Shown here piece by piece: positions 37,214 through 49,470 of a stretch of DNA of 64,000 nucleotides. Numbering within the stretch: the stretch's first letter is position 1; every line of letters starts with the position of its first letter. The notes beneath the pieces were generated by a model that was not told where the DNA came from, ran no database searches, and worked only from the letters and a program-made list of their open reading frames with translations. The position numbers were made by a program, and so were the translations under genes. This DNA comes from Protonemura montana (Eukaryota; Arthropoda; Insecta; Plecoptera; Nemouridae): positions 15,179,021 through 15,243,020 of the forward strand of contig OX387602.1 in the NCBI GenBank assembly GCA_947568835.1, given 5' to 3'.

Positions 37214-37252
37214 GGACGCCAACGACGACTCCGACGACGTCGACGACGCCGA
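37214..37252. repeat. GAC/GACGCC-rich array
   Basis: Imperfect trinucleotide/hexanucleotide run: GGACGCCAACGACGACTCCG then ACGACGTCGACGACGCCGAG. Confidence 0.7.
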
Positions 37253-38087
37253 GATTGTACTCCAGAGCACGACTTTCTTCATTTGGAAACGACCTCGTAA
37301 TTGACTCACGCCGCGCGCGCTTCACAGAGTTCTTATACCGCGGCGCTCGAATGTGACGCACTACATGGCAATATAGTTCGAGTCTAGTGTAACAATGCCT
37401 AGCGAACGAACAACAAACAATTAACACATCGTGATCTCAATCCGATTCGAATCTTGGTACGCACGCAGCATCGCGAACAGCGTTTACTGCCTACGCTGCA
37501 GCCGGGCCGCGTATGGGCTGGCTGACACACGTATGCCACGTCTGCGCGAGATCGAGATCGCAAGCCGTGGTCGCTGATGCACGCCCGGGTAGGGCACACA
37601 ATAGGAGGAAATTAGCGCCTGCCTCGCCCGAGCCTGCGACACGGGGAGGATCATCATTTCAATGTCCTGATGGATGGGCCAAATAAATCATACCGAGAAT
37701 GGAAAGGTTGATTGATTCAATTATCTATCGCTAGTCGTACGTAAAAACTTGGGAAATTGAATTGGAAAACAAACTAATTAATTTTATACTTGAGGTCTTT
37801 TTTTTCTCTTCGCTTTAAGTCATTGGCGGAGGTGAGTTTGCTTAAGCGGGAAATGACGTTATGGCGTGGATGTGTGTGTGGATAGATGAAACGACTCAAT
37901 TAAAATTCTCGGCGTCGCAATAAAGTCCTATAGAAGACGTCCATTACTTTGCCATCATCATCTTTATGCAGCCGAATATAATGGCACTTGAATTGGAACG
38001 AGCGAAGTGGCCGATTTTCTGTTCCTCGTTGAGATATCGGCATTCGACATTTGTATTGTGTGCCACCGCACAACTCAAGCCTCTTGG

Positions 38088-38130
38088 ATTAATCGTGCTA
38101 ATTAGAAATTAATCAGAATTGATTAATTTT
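38088..38130. promoter_or_regulatory. Cluster of homeodomain-type binding motifs
   Basis: Within about 40 bp lie GGATTAATC (Otx/Bicoid type), CTAATTAG (Antennapedia/Engrailed type) and an exact inverted pair ATTAATCA-GAAT-TGATTAAT at 38,108-38,127. TGATTAAT matches the Exd/Pbx-Hox composite consensus. A CGCGCGC run follows. Candidate enhancer core; no functional evidence. Confidence 0.35.
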
Positions 38131-39349
38131 TGCGCGCGCCTCCATACACAAGCGGCGCGCACGTTAGGCCAGTAAGCCCTTTCGGCCGGTAGCAAATAAT
38201 CACTCTTTACATACAGGCTTACAATGGGCTTATGACTGAACAATCTTCTAGTAAATCACTCGCAGTTGAAATATCCCAGTAAAATTAGCAGAGTTATAAA
38301 GTTAATAGTTAGTAAGCTCCAGCTCGTTATGTTAATGAGCTGCAGGGATTCTGGGCGAAGAACAAAAGTCGGCGTCCTCCTGTTCCTGCTCGTGCTCCTG
38401 CTCTCGTCATCACATTATATTATTATTCCAGAGTGAAATCAAAGGGAGCAGGATTTTGTCCGACCACAATCAGAATGAAACTTGAATCGATTACTACACG
38501 AATATAGCTCACTGATCCACAAACAATGGGAAGTTTTCTACCACGCCAACCAGCCAGCTATAGGGAACATATAGGCATGCCCAGGCTCGGTATCCTCCAC
38601 ACCACCAGCAATATATGTGTTTTGCAAATGGGCATCTCGTAACGTAGAGGCTAGAGGATGGGACGGAATATTTTTCCGTGCTTGTAGTTTAAATGTCATG
38701 CAGAATTCCCCGCTTTTTATACAATTGAAATTCGCTCGGTCTGGCTGCTGCTCCTGCTTGCTGCGTTGCAGAAGGAAATGGAGTGCTAACAACGAGCGGC
38801 TCGCCCGTCTGTCAGCTATTCGGGCTGTGCTTTTGCCAAAAATGCGCCGTCGCTGGTTTATTTGGCCGTGTATTTCTGTGGTGTATATATCGAAAACGAG
38901 GCGAGGGAAGAGAGCTTTTCTTGAACTAGTGAGTGCGAGCAAGCTACAATGCTAGCTCCACTTCCCAGACCTGGGAAATACATAAGATGTTTATTGACAA
39001 TGACAAAATACAGGACATTAGTTTGTAATCGCACAATTTAGGTCACCAAAATTGAGACATATACCACTAATGCACTCTAGGAAGAAAAGTAAAGTACCCA
39101 CCGTACTGTGTATGTACTGCGAATGCAAGTTCTTTGGAGTGAATTTAGTGCTGGTCTGTAGGTAGCAGAGGCATAGTACTCCGTGCGACACACATCGCGT
39201 GGATTGTGTGGAGTTGTAGTGAAGGTAACTGGAACTAACGACACCTCGTGAAACTGCATTATTAGGTCGCTTCTATGTAAATAAGTTCTCATCTTACTCG
39301 ACGACCGACGTTCCCCCGGAACTTTTCATCGTTTTAGAGTTTTGCTAGA

Positions 39350-39384
39350 GTCGGCGTCGGCGTCGGCTTCGGGGTCGGCTTCGT
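39350..39384. repeat. (GGCGTC)n hexamer array, reverse orientation
   Basis: GTCGGCGTCGGCGTCGGCTT and a further GGGTCGGCTTCG; the complement of the GACGCC arrays. Confidence 0.75.
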
Positions 39385-41904
39385 CACCACCGAAGAACAA
39401 AGTAACCGGCGGCGATTGACCCAAACATAGTTGTAATAGGATTAACTTATTTATGAAGACCGTAGCCCCACACGGATCTAAAACGGCGAGGACGAAGCTT
39501 ATTATGGAGATTGAAAAAAGTCGCGCACTCTCGTAACGGCGGAGAGACAAACAATAAAGGGTGAAAAATTAATTAATACTTCAAGTTTAACAGATCTCTG
39601 GGGAACTGTTAGTTCTTGGCTGCATGCAAAATACAGGTTCAACTGCTAAACTTTTCCGCAAGCCCTAAAAACTTCTGTTCGAAACCCTGCATTATTTTCG
39701 TTTCATTTGCCACCAACCAAACAAAAAAATCACTTTACGTGACAGCAATGATTGCGAAACCAATTTCCTCTGGATGTTGTGAAACAAGTTTTCAATCCGG
39801 TTCACACATGTGTGTGTGGGCATATGTGATATAATTGTAGGGCTTCTAATGTTAAAGTGTATTTTCTAGCTCGGATTGGTATATGGTCGCGAGTATTGAG
39901 TGTATATTGCATTAGGAACGCCTTTGGGATCGAGTAATCCATCTTACTTCGCCACGCCACCAACGTGATGATATTCCGTTCGATTTTCTCACAGTGTTTC
40001 GCTATGATTCACAATCACCTGCCGAGACGAGCCACCTCCTGATCGACGAGACACCTTCCCCCGCCCCCACACACTTTACCCCGCTGCAAACGATCATCAC
40101 CGTCCTCGTCCGCCAAATTTATGAGATTTCCTCGAAACTTTCCTCAACAAGGTACAGAGTAAACTCCTTAATATAAATTGTTATATTTTCATTATTTCCC
40201 TTTTCTTTGACAGCCATCAATCATCAGTCGAGAAATATGTACAGTATCACGTTTCGGCAATATATTTGAAATTTTCAAAGCTGGAACTCGTCAAAGAAAC
40301 TTGGAAATATTCAAATACATACGCGAGCGCGAGCGGGAGAGCGTTCAAGCCCCGAGAGTTTGCCGAGCATAGATCTTACAAAAATCCCATTAAAAAACTA
40401 ATCTCAACTTTTAAAATTGATCGGATATTGAGGCCGGTTGCAGCGTCGTAAATCGACGCCATTGTATTTATAGGCTAGCTGGCTGCTAGCTCCGCGTGAG
40501 CATTCGGCATGCGTCCGAATGCGAACGGAACGAACGCACGACGACGATTGCCATGGAACTGTGGAAACCAAGGGGCAACCCACCAAGCTAGCTTTTTTGT
40601 TTTCCATTCAATTATTGGCGGACGAACGTATGCATGGGAACACCGCCCTCCTCGCCGAAGCGCCGTCGCCGAGGCCAAAACACAGGCAGTTAGTTACAAT
40701 ATCGCTTATTCGTGTGCTATTAATTAGCAGTCTCATAGCAAACCATAAATACTATACGATGCAGCTATTATATTATACTGTATATACGTTCGCCTCCCCC
40801 TTCATTTGCCATGTCATAATTAACTTAAACGAGTAATTAGCGGTCAATTAATGAGAATCGTTCCTCATCACACCATGGATTTTGCGTGGACTACCTATAG
40901 GCAGGTAGTGAGCTAAACTAACTGGCCTCCACGAAACATTTCAGATTTGTAAATAATTCGCCCGGGATAGCCTCAATAATAGATGCAATGGCCGCCTGCA
41001 GCCGAGGTTTGTTCATCCAAGTCCTGGACGTTGCCTGCAGGACGATGTGCCAGAACTTTGCCATAGCTTAGCTCGATCGTTAAAAGGGCTTAGTACGGAA
41101 AATGAGTTAATTACTACATTAATCCACCGAATTCCCAAATCGCTTTTAATAAAACATTTTTTATAAAATAATAACGCCCGGGGCTCATTTTGAGCGGGGC
41201 GTAGCCATCTCTGGGCAAGCAAAAGTAGCCAAACTCGCTCTACACACGGACTCCGGATAACAATAATTATTTCCATCAAAGCCAGGCTCCTGACCTGAGA
41301 AAAAAACATTGATTATATAGAGGTAAATATAGGCTGCTACACTTTATAATAAGCCGGAGACGCGAGTAAGCGAGAAGCGAGAGCGCCACGTCATAGGTCA
41401 GACGGAGAGGAACGAGACATTCCTGGTAAGGAACAAAGTAGGCTGAATGGTCAAGACACCACCGAGCGAGATCGTATCTGAACTCTTAGAGAAGAAGAAC
41501 AGTCGAAATTATTACGACAAAAAAAAAATACAGTAACGAATATATGAAAGCATAAAGTGGGCACTTATTACATAAGAATGGCCCAGATTAGAGTAAGACA
41601 ATGAACGAAGAGCAAGTAGAAGCTCAAGAAGACCGTTTGGTGTGCGAGCCACAAACAAAGAAGCCTGCCTCCAGTAATTATTTAAGAACATCCAATTCTC
41701 TAGCGAAGAAGAATGGTGCACGAAAACATATCTGAATGTCGGTAGTCAATCATCTCAACAAGAAAGATGCTATCGCAACGCGCGTCGCCAATGGGTCTAA
41801 CTAAAGCTAACCCAATCACTTTGTTCTGTCAAGCCAAACACATAAATGATATTCTAATTTATGTACTATCATGGAAATGGTCGTTGAAAATGGCTATACA
41901 AGAT

Positions 41905-42008
41905 ATTTCGTGTTGGTGCGACCAGAGTCGAGCCTAGGACCCTCAAATGTGAGTTTAGCATGCTATGCTGTATGTATATATGCACACTGAGCTAGCTATT
42001 CTAATCTC
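41905..42008 (-). repeat. tRNA-derived SINE head, interrupted
   Basis: On the minus strand there is an A-box-like TAGCTCAGTG (41,985-41,994), then GCTAAACTCACATTTGAGGG, which matches the anticodon region of tRNA-like SINE heads, then a degenerate B box GGCTCGACTCT (41,924-41,934). About 25 nt of ATATAC-rich sequence separate the A box from the anticodon-like part, suggesting an expansion or insertion. Confidence 0.45.
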
Positions 42009-44135
42009 CTAAATTATTCAAAGAAACGATATATATGTAGTAGCATTGTAGGCGTCGGGCGCGAAGCGTTGCTATTCAGCCTGTGCTTTATAGTACAACC
42101 GAGCTGGCTAGGGGTACTGGTAGTGTGCGCGAGCATCGCGAGCCAGGGGTTGCAGCGACCTTACAAACTGACAAATAAATATGTAGAGGGAAGCAGAATC
42201 ATTACTTCACTATGTAGTCACAAGCAGGAAGGAATAGGCTGCCACCACAAAGCGTCTAAGTGGCCACAAACCCCTTTGAAAGGCCATAAAACAGGAGCAA
42301 TCCTATAATTTTTTCAATTTTATACCCCATTGGCCATTAAGGTCTTTACTCGGGGGAGGTCTAGGTGAGCTTCTGTCCAACGCCACTGCGGATCCAGTTA
42401 CGTTTAGGTGGAGTCTCCTGTCTACGCTCGCTGTGTTGTCGGGTATTATGGGACCTGGGAAGCAGCTAAAGTTTGAAGAGAAAATGGCGTTCTGTTTTCA
42501 CTTTTTTTTAGGATGATTTCGTCGCATACCAACAGTCACTTGATAAGTTTCGCAATAAAAATGGTGATTTTCAGCAAACGTGAACGAAATCCCAAGGCGG
42601 CTGCTGCATTTGTGCAAAATTATTCATTCACATAAAAACGGTGCTACTTATTAGACCCACGTAAGTATTTTGGCATAATTTTATGGAAATGTCTTAAATA
42701 AGGGTACAACGGTTTTAGCGTCTATATAGATGGCACCATTCGATAGAACACCTTCTGGAAAAGGGAACAGAGTCAGACTATTTATCTTCGTTAGCTTCGT
42801 CTATCTGAAGATCTAGTGTATTATTGTAGTGGAGGTAAATCAATATTGAACATTAAATCAGACTTAATTCAGTCCATTGGTTTAGCTGCATCGGGGAGGA
42901 ATTCCCGACACGGCTTAGGGGAGAACTTTCGACTTCGAGGAGGCAGAGATTTAATTTATCCAAGACGCGCTATTTCGTGGCGTGGAGTGCTCTCTGTGGT
43001 TTATGCTCGCTTACAAGACTATGGCAAAAGAAAAATCTGTGTGATACGCTATTTCGAATCTGTTTTTAACTTAATATTTCCAACATCAAATAGAGTTTTT
43101 CTTTGGACTGTCGAGGGCAAGTTTACTCTAGATACTCTAGAATTGTTATTTTCTGGTTTTACCATTTTTTTGATACAAAAGCGAAGCAAGCAGCCCGCGG
43201 CCACGCTTGTTTGATGAAAAGAGCAAGCGGCTCTCTTCTCTCGTCTCTCTGAAAACGTACTCTAGCAAGCCTTCAGACAGACGTGATTCTTCCATGGCAG
43301 CGGCATTGGATGCTGGAACGCGATTAGTCACTCATTAATTAGTGCGTTTTCTACGCGCTGCCGCTATATAGTACACGATGGGGTTAGTACTAATTACGAT
43401 TCACGATACTTCTGTGGAGTTAAATCATTTTTTCGAATCTCCACACGTCGGTTCGTTGGCTGTGTAAACGTTGACTCGTCGAATTCAGCGTGACTGCACC
43501 AAAGATCAAAGACAATCAAATTATAAACACAACAAATTAAATGCCGTGCCCGAGAACATCATTTAAACGAAAACTACAATCATTATTTCCCCCTTTTTCC
43601 GTTTTCCGTTTTCCACAGCTGCACGCATAGGCATTATGATAGATATATAACTACCCCTGCATATATATTTATCTTGAAAATGAATGCCTCGTCGTTTCCG
43701 AACAAGGAAGATTCCAAGATCGCACCGCCGAGTTCTTTGTACTGGAACAACCAATCAGCGTGCAGATCAATCACTTCCGCTCGAATTTCTTCCGGGCTAA
43801 GATTTTTCACGATGCCGGTTTATTTCCCCGCCCGACGCTCAGCCTTTGCCCTGTCCCCCGCGCCCCACGCTAGGTCGTTCGGCGTTCCGTGTCACATATT
43901 TGGATGAAGAATGCCGGATGGGTGCCACGCTGCTGTGAATCGTGCACGCGCTCCCCGCGCTCGCGTCTGTGTGTGCATAACCAGACAGGCAGGGTCGTGT
44001 ACCAAATTTGGTTGAAATCGAATCAAGTTGTTGACGAGCGGGTCGATGTGGGGACGACGGATCGTGGACAGATTCGAAGATGGGCAGATTTCAGAAAACA
44101 ATTCCGAGCATAGTTTCGTGAGAGGCAAGGGTTGA

Positions 44136-44140
<5 letters not shown>

Positions 44141-44176
<36 letters not shown>
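44141..44176. repeat. (AT)n dinucleotide microsatellite
   Basis: About 18 uninterrupted AT units followed by GTATAGGTGTATAG. Confidence 0.95.
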
Positions 44177-44180
<4 letters not shown>

Positions 44181-45208
44181 AGGTGTATAGCTGTGGTATA
44201 GGTAGACGTATACATATGACATGTGTTTAGGTTGTCAAACGACTTGCTTGTATTCCGGTTTATGTTTTGTGTCAAGTTTAAATGCCAAGGAAGAAGAGTG
44301 GGATAGTAGTGTGAATAGCTGAATACATCAAAGCAAGTCAACTCAGCTCGTCGTGTTGGACAGCACCTAGCGCGCGAGCCCGTGGTCGCTCGAATGCATT
44401 GTGCGATACTCATTTCCGCCTCACCTGCACACGACCGACCGCCTGCTTATTGAATGACACCGCGTTAAGGCGTTGATTTACGCCGAGCACCAATGCATTT
44501 TTATGATTTACATGCAAATATCACGCATTCATTTCGGCTCATGTCGGTCGGGGCTAGCGAGCGACTTGAGTTGTGTGTTCATCCGGCGTGAAACGCTGTT
44601 TGCGCCCAGATGCACGTCTTATATAGCCTCGGCAATACACTTGCACATGCACATGCAACTAAGTGCATCACCGCCCCAAGGCAAACGCTTCAGAGTGCAA
44701 TTCACGATGTTAGCATTACCATAACGTTTATGAGCCCGTCATGCCGATGTCGGGCGGGTGTGTTGTTAAGCTTGTATGTGTATGACGATACTTTTATTTC
44801 CATGTCGCCAGTTGATTGGACTTGATTGAAAACTTGTGAATACTTAATGGTCTGCATTTTCCTCGATTTTTTCCGCTGTTGTTCCATCGACTTGTTGCAG
44901 TATTAGTTTGGTAACGTTTTTAGAACGCTTTCAAGGATATAGTTGAAAACTTTGCAGCTTTATGAAGTTATTACTTGACAGGCCTATAATATGATTTCTT
45001 TATTAAATAAAATCCAAGTTGGCCGTCCAGCCGGCTAGCGATACGAGAGGATAGGATAGGGCCCAGTATCTTTCCCCGCTCTCGGCAAGCCTACGCTCGC
45101 TCGCATTCTACACCTACGCACATGCCCTTAACTACCCTCTTTCCGCTCCCCGTGCACCACCCACATGGGCGCCTACGGGAGTTTTGGCAAGGGTGCAGAG
45201 GGTTTGGA

Positions 45209-45230
45209 GGGGGGGGGGGGGGGGGGGGGG
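45209..45230. repeat. Poly-G tract (22 G)
   Basis: Unbroken G run preceded by GGTTTGGA. It faces a poly-C tract 155 bases downstream. Confidence 0.9.
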
Positions 45231-45385
45231 CGGTCAGGGCTTGAGGTTAGATTTAGCCAGTTTAACTTTCATTCAGATTAACTGAGATGGCCGATTAACT
45301 CTCATTAGATTAGTGAAGATGCTGAATAAATGATGGAATAACCTATCACAGCTGATGTATTTACCTAATCACGACCGAAGCAATG

Positions 45386-45406
45386 CCCCCCCCCCCCCCC
45401 CCCCCC
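45386..45406. repeat. Poly-C tract (21 C)
   Basis: Unbroken C run followed by TCCTCCTTCC. Complementary to the poly-G tract at 45,209-45,230. Confidence 0.9.
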
Positions 45407-46798
45407 TCCTCCTTCCTGTACACCCTTTGACATCGTACAGGGCCACGTACTCGTTCCGGGAACGGGTAAACTGCCGGGAAGGACGGGAATCTGAAAGATA
45501 TACGACTCGGCCCTAGGAGGCTGGGGACAGACCGACAGACCGCTGGCTGGAGCTGCAGACTATGCACTTTGATCAAATTATACGGTAACACAGTGCCAAA
45601 GCTTTGTGATTTAGCATTTTTACGTTAATTAACTGGCTACGGTAAAAATCTGGGGCATCCCTCTCTGCAATACAGTAGGACTAAAGCACTTTACATATCA
45701 AAGAAACGTGATGAATTAATATTCAGATTTAAGCAGCGAAAAACGAAAAAGTGAAAAAAGGCCAATAGAGTGAATTATGAAAGTATGCAATATTATAATT
45801 GCATTAGCTCACCGTAAAATTAATTACTATAGATAGTATCTGAATAAAACATGACCAGGTAAATTCGTCAAATTAAGACGAGAGGAAAAAAATGAGTCAA
45901 TTAAATAATTATTGCTATAGCAGCAAAATGGTTTTCGAGCTGAAATTGTTTCGTGAAATGTTTTCGTGGATCACTTTAGAAATTAGAAATTGCTGGAACC
46001 GTATTGTGTGCCGGTGTTTATGCAGAAATGTTGTAAAATGAGAAGAAAATAAATAACACGAATCGTAAATCATTTAAAAATACAAAACCCAATCTTGGCG
46101 AATAACAGAAAAAAATCTTGAATACCGACGGAATAATAACATTTAGGAATAGTAACATTTAAAGCTTTCACGAATAAATCACTTGCCAGCAAACCATTGA
46201 AATTAATCGGTTCACACAAGAAAGACCGAAAAGTAGCCACGTGAAACTATGCGGTAAGAAACGCAATGCAAGATAATGAATGCCCGTGACACTAAAAGAA
46301 AAGTTTCCAGCCTGTTTTCTTTCTTACGTTGAAAGGAAAACTCTGAGAGTGCGATGAATTAAATTTGTAGAATCTGCTGAAGACTAATGTTGTGCAGTAT
46401 ATAAAGGCTCGAGTTCGGTCAATCTCCTAGAATGGCGAGGAGTTTATGATAAATTGCCACTGCCTCTTCATCAAGGTGCAGCATAAGCATGGAGCTCAGA
46501 CAAGCCGATGATGTAAGCCATCCAACAGCCACCCGCAATTCCACCAGGAGCAAGGAAGGGCACCAGGGTTAAAAGCTTGCCAAGCAAGGAGTTTGTCAGC
46601 TCGTAGTATATACGCTAACATATATACTGCAAACTAATGTGTGTGCTATCATCATACGGCGGCGCTATTAGGACGTAATCCTGTTGCCATCTAACATAAT
46701 TTGATCCATGATGTGCAAGCTATAAAGTAGTCATCTGTCATAGTTGATGAAGGCGACCAGGGAGACACGCCCTCGCCTCGTTGTGTAGGGTTAAGTTA

Positions 46799-46827
46799 CA
46801 CCACCACCACCACCACCACCACACACA
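46799..46827. repeat. (CAC)n trinucleotide microsatellite
   Basis: Seven to eight CAC/ACC units ending in CACACAC. Confidence 0.9.
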
Positions 46828-49442
46828 TCGATACGAGATGGTAACTAATACTTAGTGTTAGCAAATCACCATCACCTCATCGAGCAAGGTTGAATGCGTG
46901 CGTACAAAGAGTTGCTTCGAGTCTTCAACGTTGATTCTCATCGAACGACGTGAGCTCTTTTATTGCTGAGATCAGTGAAATTATTGCTTTTCGAAAGGAA
47001 GTACGTCTGAGGGCGGTAGACGGGGTGCAACCTTATGACCTACGGCGAGTCGGCTTAAAGGCTTCAATGACTACTACTTTGGTACGGCTTCAATTACTGT
47101 ATGGCCACGATGCGATACCAGTTCAGTTCAAAGGGTAGACACACCGTTTGGAGCGGAGGAAAACGAGACCACGGGGACGTTGGGCTGTTTTTGTCATATG
47201 ACACGCCAACGTCGTGGTATGGGTTGCCATGGTAGGGTTTATACACAACACAGCAAAGCAAGCTAGACATTCTTTGGACGTCATGCATGTACCTACTGGT
47301 CGGACAACACACTGACGGGTCAGGCGAAAAGGCGCACTGAAAAGAGACCATCGCGACCTGATTAATTACTAGTTACGAAGATAATTGCGGGTACGTCTTG
47401 CAGATTTCTATGCTAATGCCGTAATTACGGGGGTTGTCGCACAACAAATTGCCGCTTTTCGTCACGCTCTCCACAAGTCACAGAACAATCATGTAATTCC
47501 ACACAAATAACGAAATTAAAAAACACGAACGCAACGAATTAAAAATTTCAACGATTATTTTTATCTCGGTGCTGCTACAAGAAGAATTAGTTTCTTTATA
47601 ATACCTTTCTATTATATTCGCACCCTTGCTTACAACTTGTTGGCTTTTCTTCGCGATTCCGTTAATTACATTTCTTATATTGGCTGACTCGATACGGAAG
47701 TAATCTGAGCCCGGTATTGCGATCGCCGCGGAAAATCGATCTCAATCTCTCGAATCTCGACGAAGGCAGCAGGCAGAGAGGATATTTCATCAATCGTTCA
47801 GAGGTTTCATAAAATGCAGGTGTCGGCCCATGTCCCGGTTTCAGGCTCCAGTATCACTCCAAGTGTGTCTAATGAGTTGAGACGTTTCTTTTGCGGTCAA
47901 TGCAAGCTGAAGAAACGACGATTGTTTTTATTTCGTTTCCTGCCGTTAAAGTAATCTTATTTTGATATACCTGATACTTACTATGATGCTCGAGAGCTTG
48001 ATGGCTGTTATAGGAGAGAGAGAAGAGCAAGCGCTTGGAAGAAACCGTCCGAGTCGGAGAAGAGCAATCTCTTTGACGTCGAAGCGTTTGTAATGGACAC
48101 AAGAGTCGTGAAATAACACCAGGAAAGTTACAGTATCTAGGGAAGCGTGTTTATTCCCGGTCCTTGCGGGAATATAGCAGCAAGCAGTGTAGCACTAACC
48201 TAAATATGGGATCATCAGAATCATATAGGGCATAATCCCACCGCGAGCACCACTAAATTCCGTCCGCATGCCATTCTAATTATTACTATTTTCATTGAAT
48301 ATGCTTCTGGCGGAGCGCAAGCAAAGCACTAGATGAAAGTTAAATCGTTTCATGTATAGCATAATAAAAATAAAACCCCCACCCCTATATCCTCGTTCTA
48401 ACCAACCCCCCCACCCCAACTTCTACCATATCCGATTAACTTTTCAAATCCCCGTTTTCGCGGTTCAAACGATCGGAGCTTCGTCTTCGGCGATCGACCG
48501 AACTTGAAGTTGGTCTAAATGAAATTATTGTGGTTGAATGGTCGTGTATAGAAGGTTCGATAGTAAACCCCAGCAATTTAATCAGCTATTATTAGCGATC
48601 AGCCACAGTGTGTTCAATTATTTCGATCCCAATTTTCTGGACATGGCTTCTTTCGCCACGAGCGCGACATTATCGCGCTCGGCGACCGCCCGGCCAATGG
48701 CTGGCTGCCATGAGCATTCACATCCGCGGAAATGGATGGCGCTGGAAACTGAACTCGTCCGTACCATTATCTAAATAATTGCGCAATGGGATGTGGAAGG
48801 TAACTAGATACTCCATGCAGAGTCACTCAGTAATGTGTCTCCCTCGAGAAATGATGGAAAAACGTAACGGCCAAAGATAATCCTGGACAGTCGCGAGTCG
48901 GACAAAACGAATGCCCGACAGTTCTGTTTGTTCTGCTCTGGCAACCGAAACTGAGGCCGTGGGCAAGTAAAGAGACATGCCGTAGCTAGCTGGGTAAAAA
49001 CGTGTACAGTTAAGTATAATGAAACTTACTTATACAACTCATTTCCAGTAGATTGTTGGTGTGTAAGAATCATGCATTTTTTGTCGGCTGGCTGAGAGTG
49101 ACTCGACGTGGTGATCGAGATGAATTTTTGGGTACGGTTCCAGCGAGCGAGCATGCCAGCTAGCCGAATTGCCAGGCGAGCTGAGCCGGGGTAAATGGAC
49201 GGTGTGTGTGGCGTGCACGGCTTCCTCATCGCCATCCCATCCAGCATGATGGAGGACTCAGAAGCTAACGACGTTAATTTCCTCGTTTTGTTTATAATGA
49301 AAGTTGGGGAAAAATGAATAATTTATGAGTTGAGCCCATAAGCAAGGTAGTAATGAAGATGCTCACGTTTTCGGCTGGCACTATCCAATTCCCATTCAGC
49401 TCGGACTAAACAAGGGGAGTGGAAACAAATCATTGCTGTGCT

Positions 49443-49470
49443 CGCATCGCATCGCATCGTATAGCATCGC
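49443..49470. repeat. (CGCAT)n pentamer repeat
   Basis: CGCATCGCATCGCATCGTAT followed by AGCATCGC, then a degenerate GGGCAGGGCGGCAGGG purine-rich run. Confidence 0.8.

Noticed and set aside
44101-44413. 173-codon minus-strand frame with an isoleucine/tyrosine repeat
   Set aside because: It runs through the (AT)n microsatellite, giving IYIYIY; no domain on either side.
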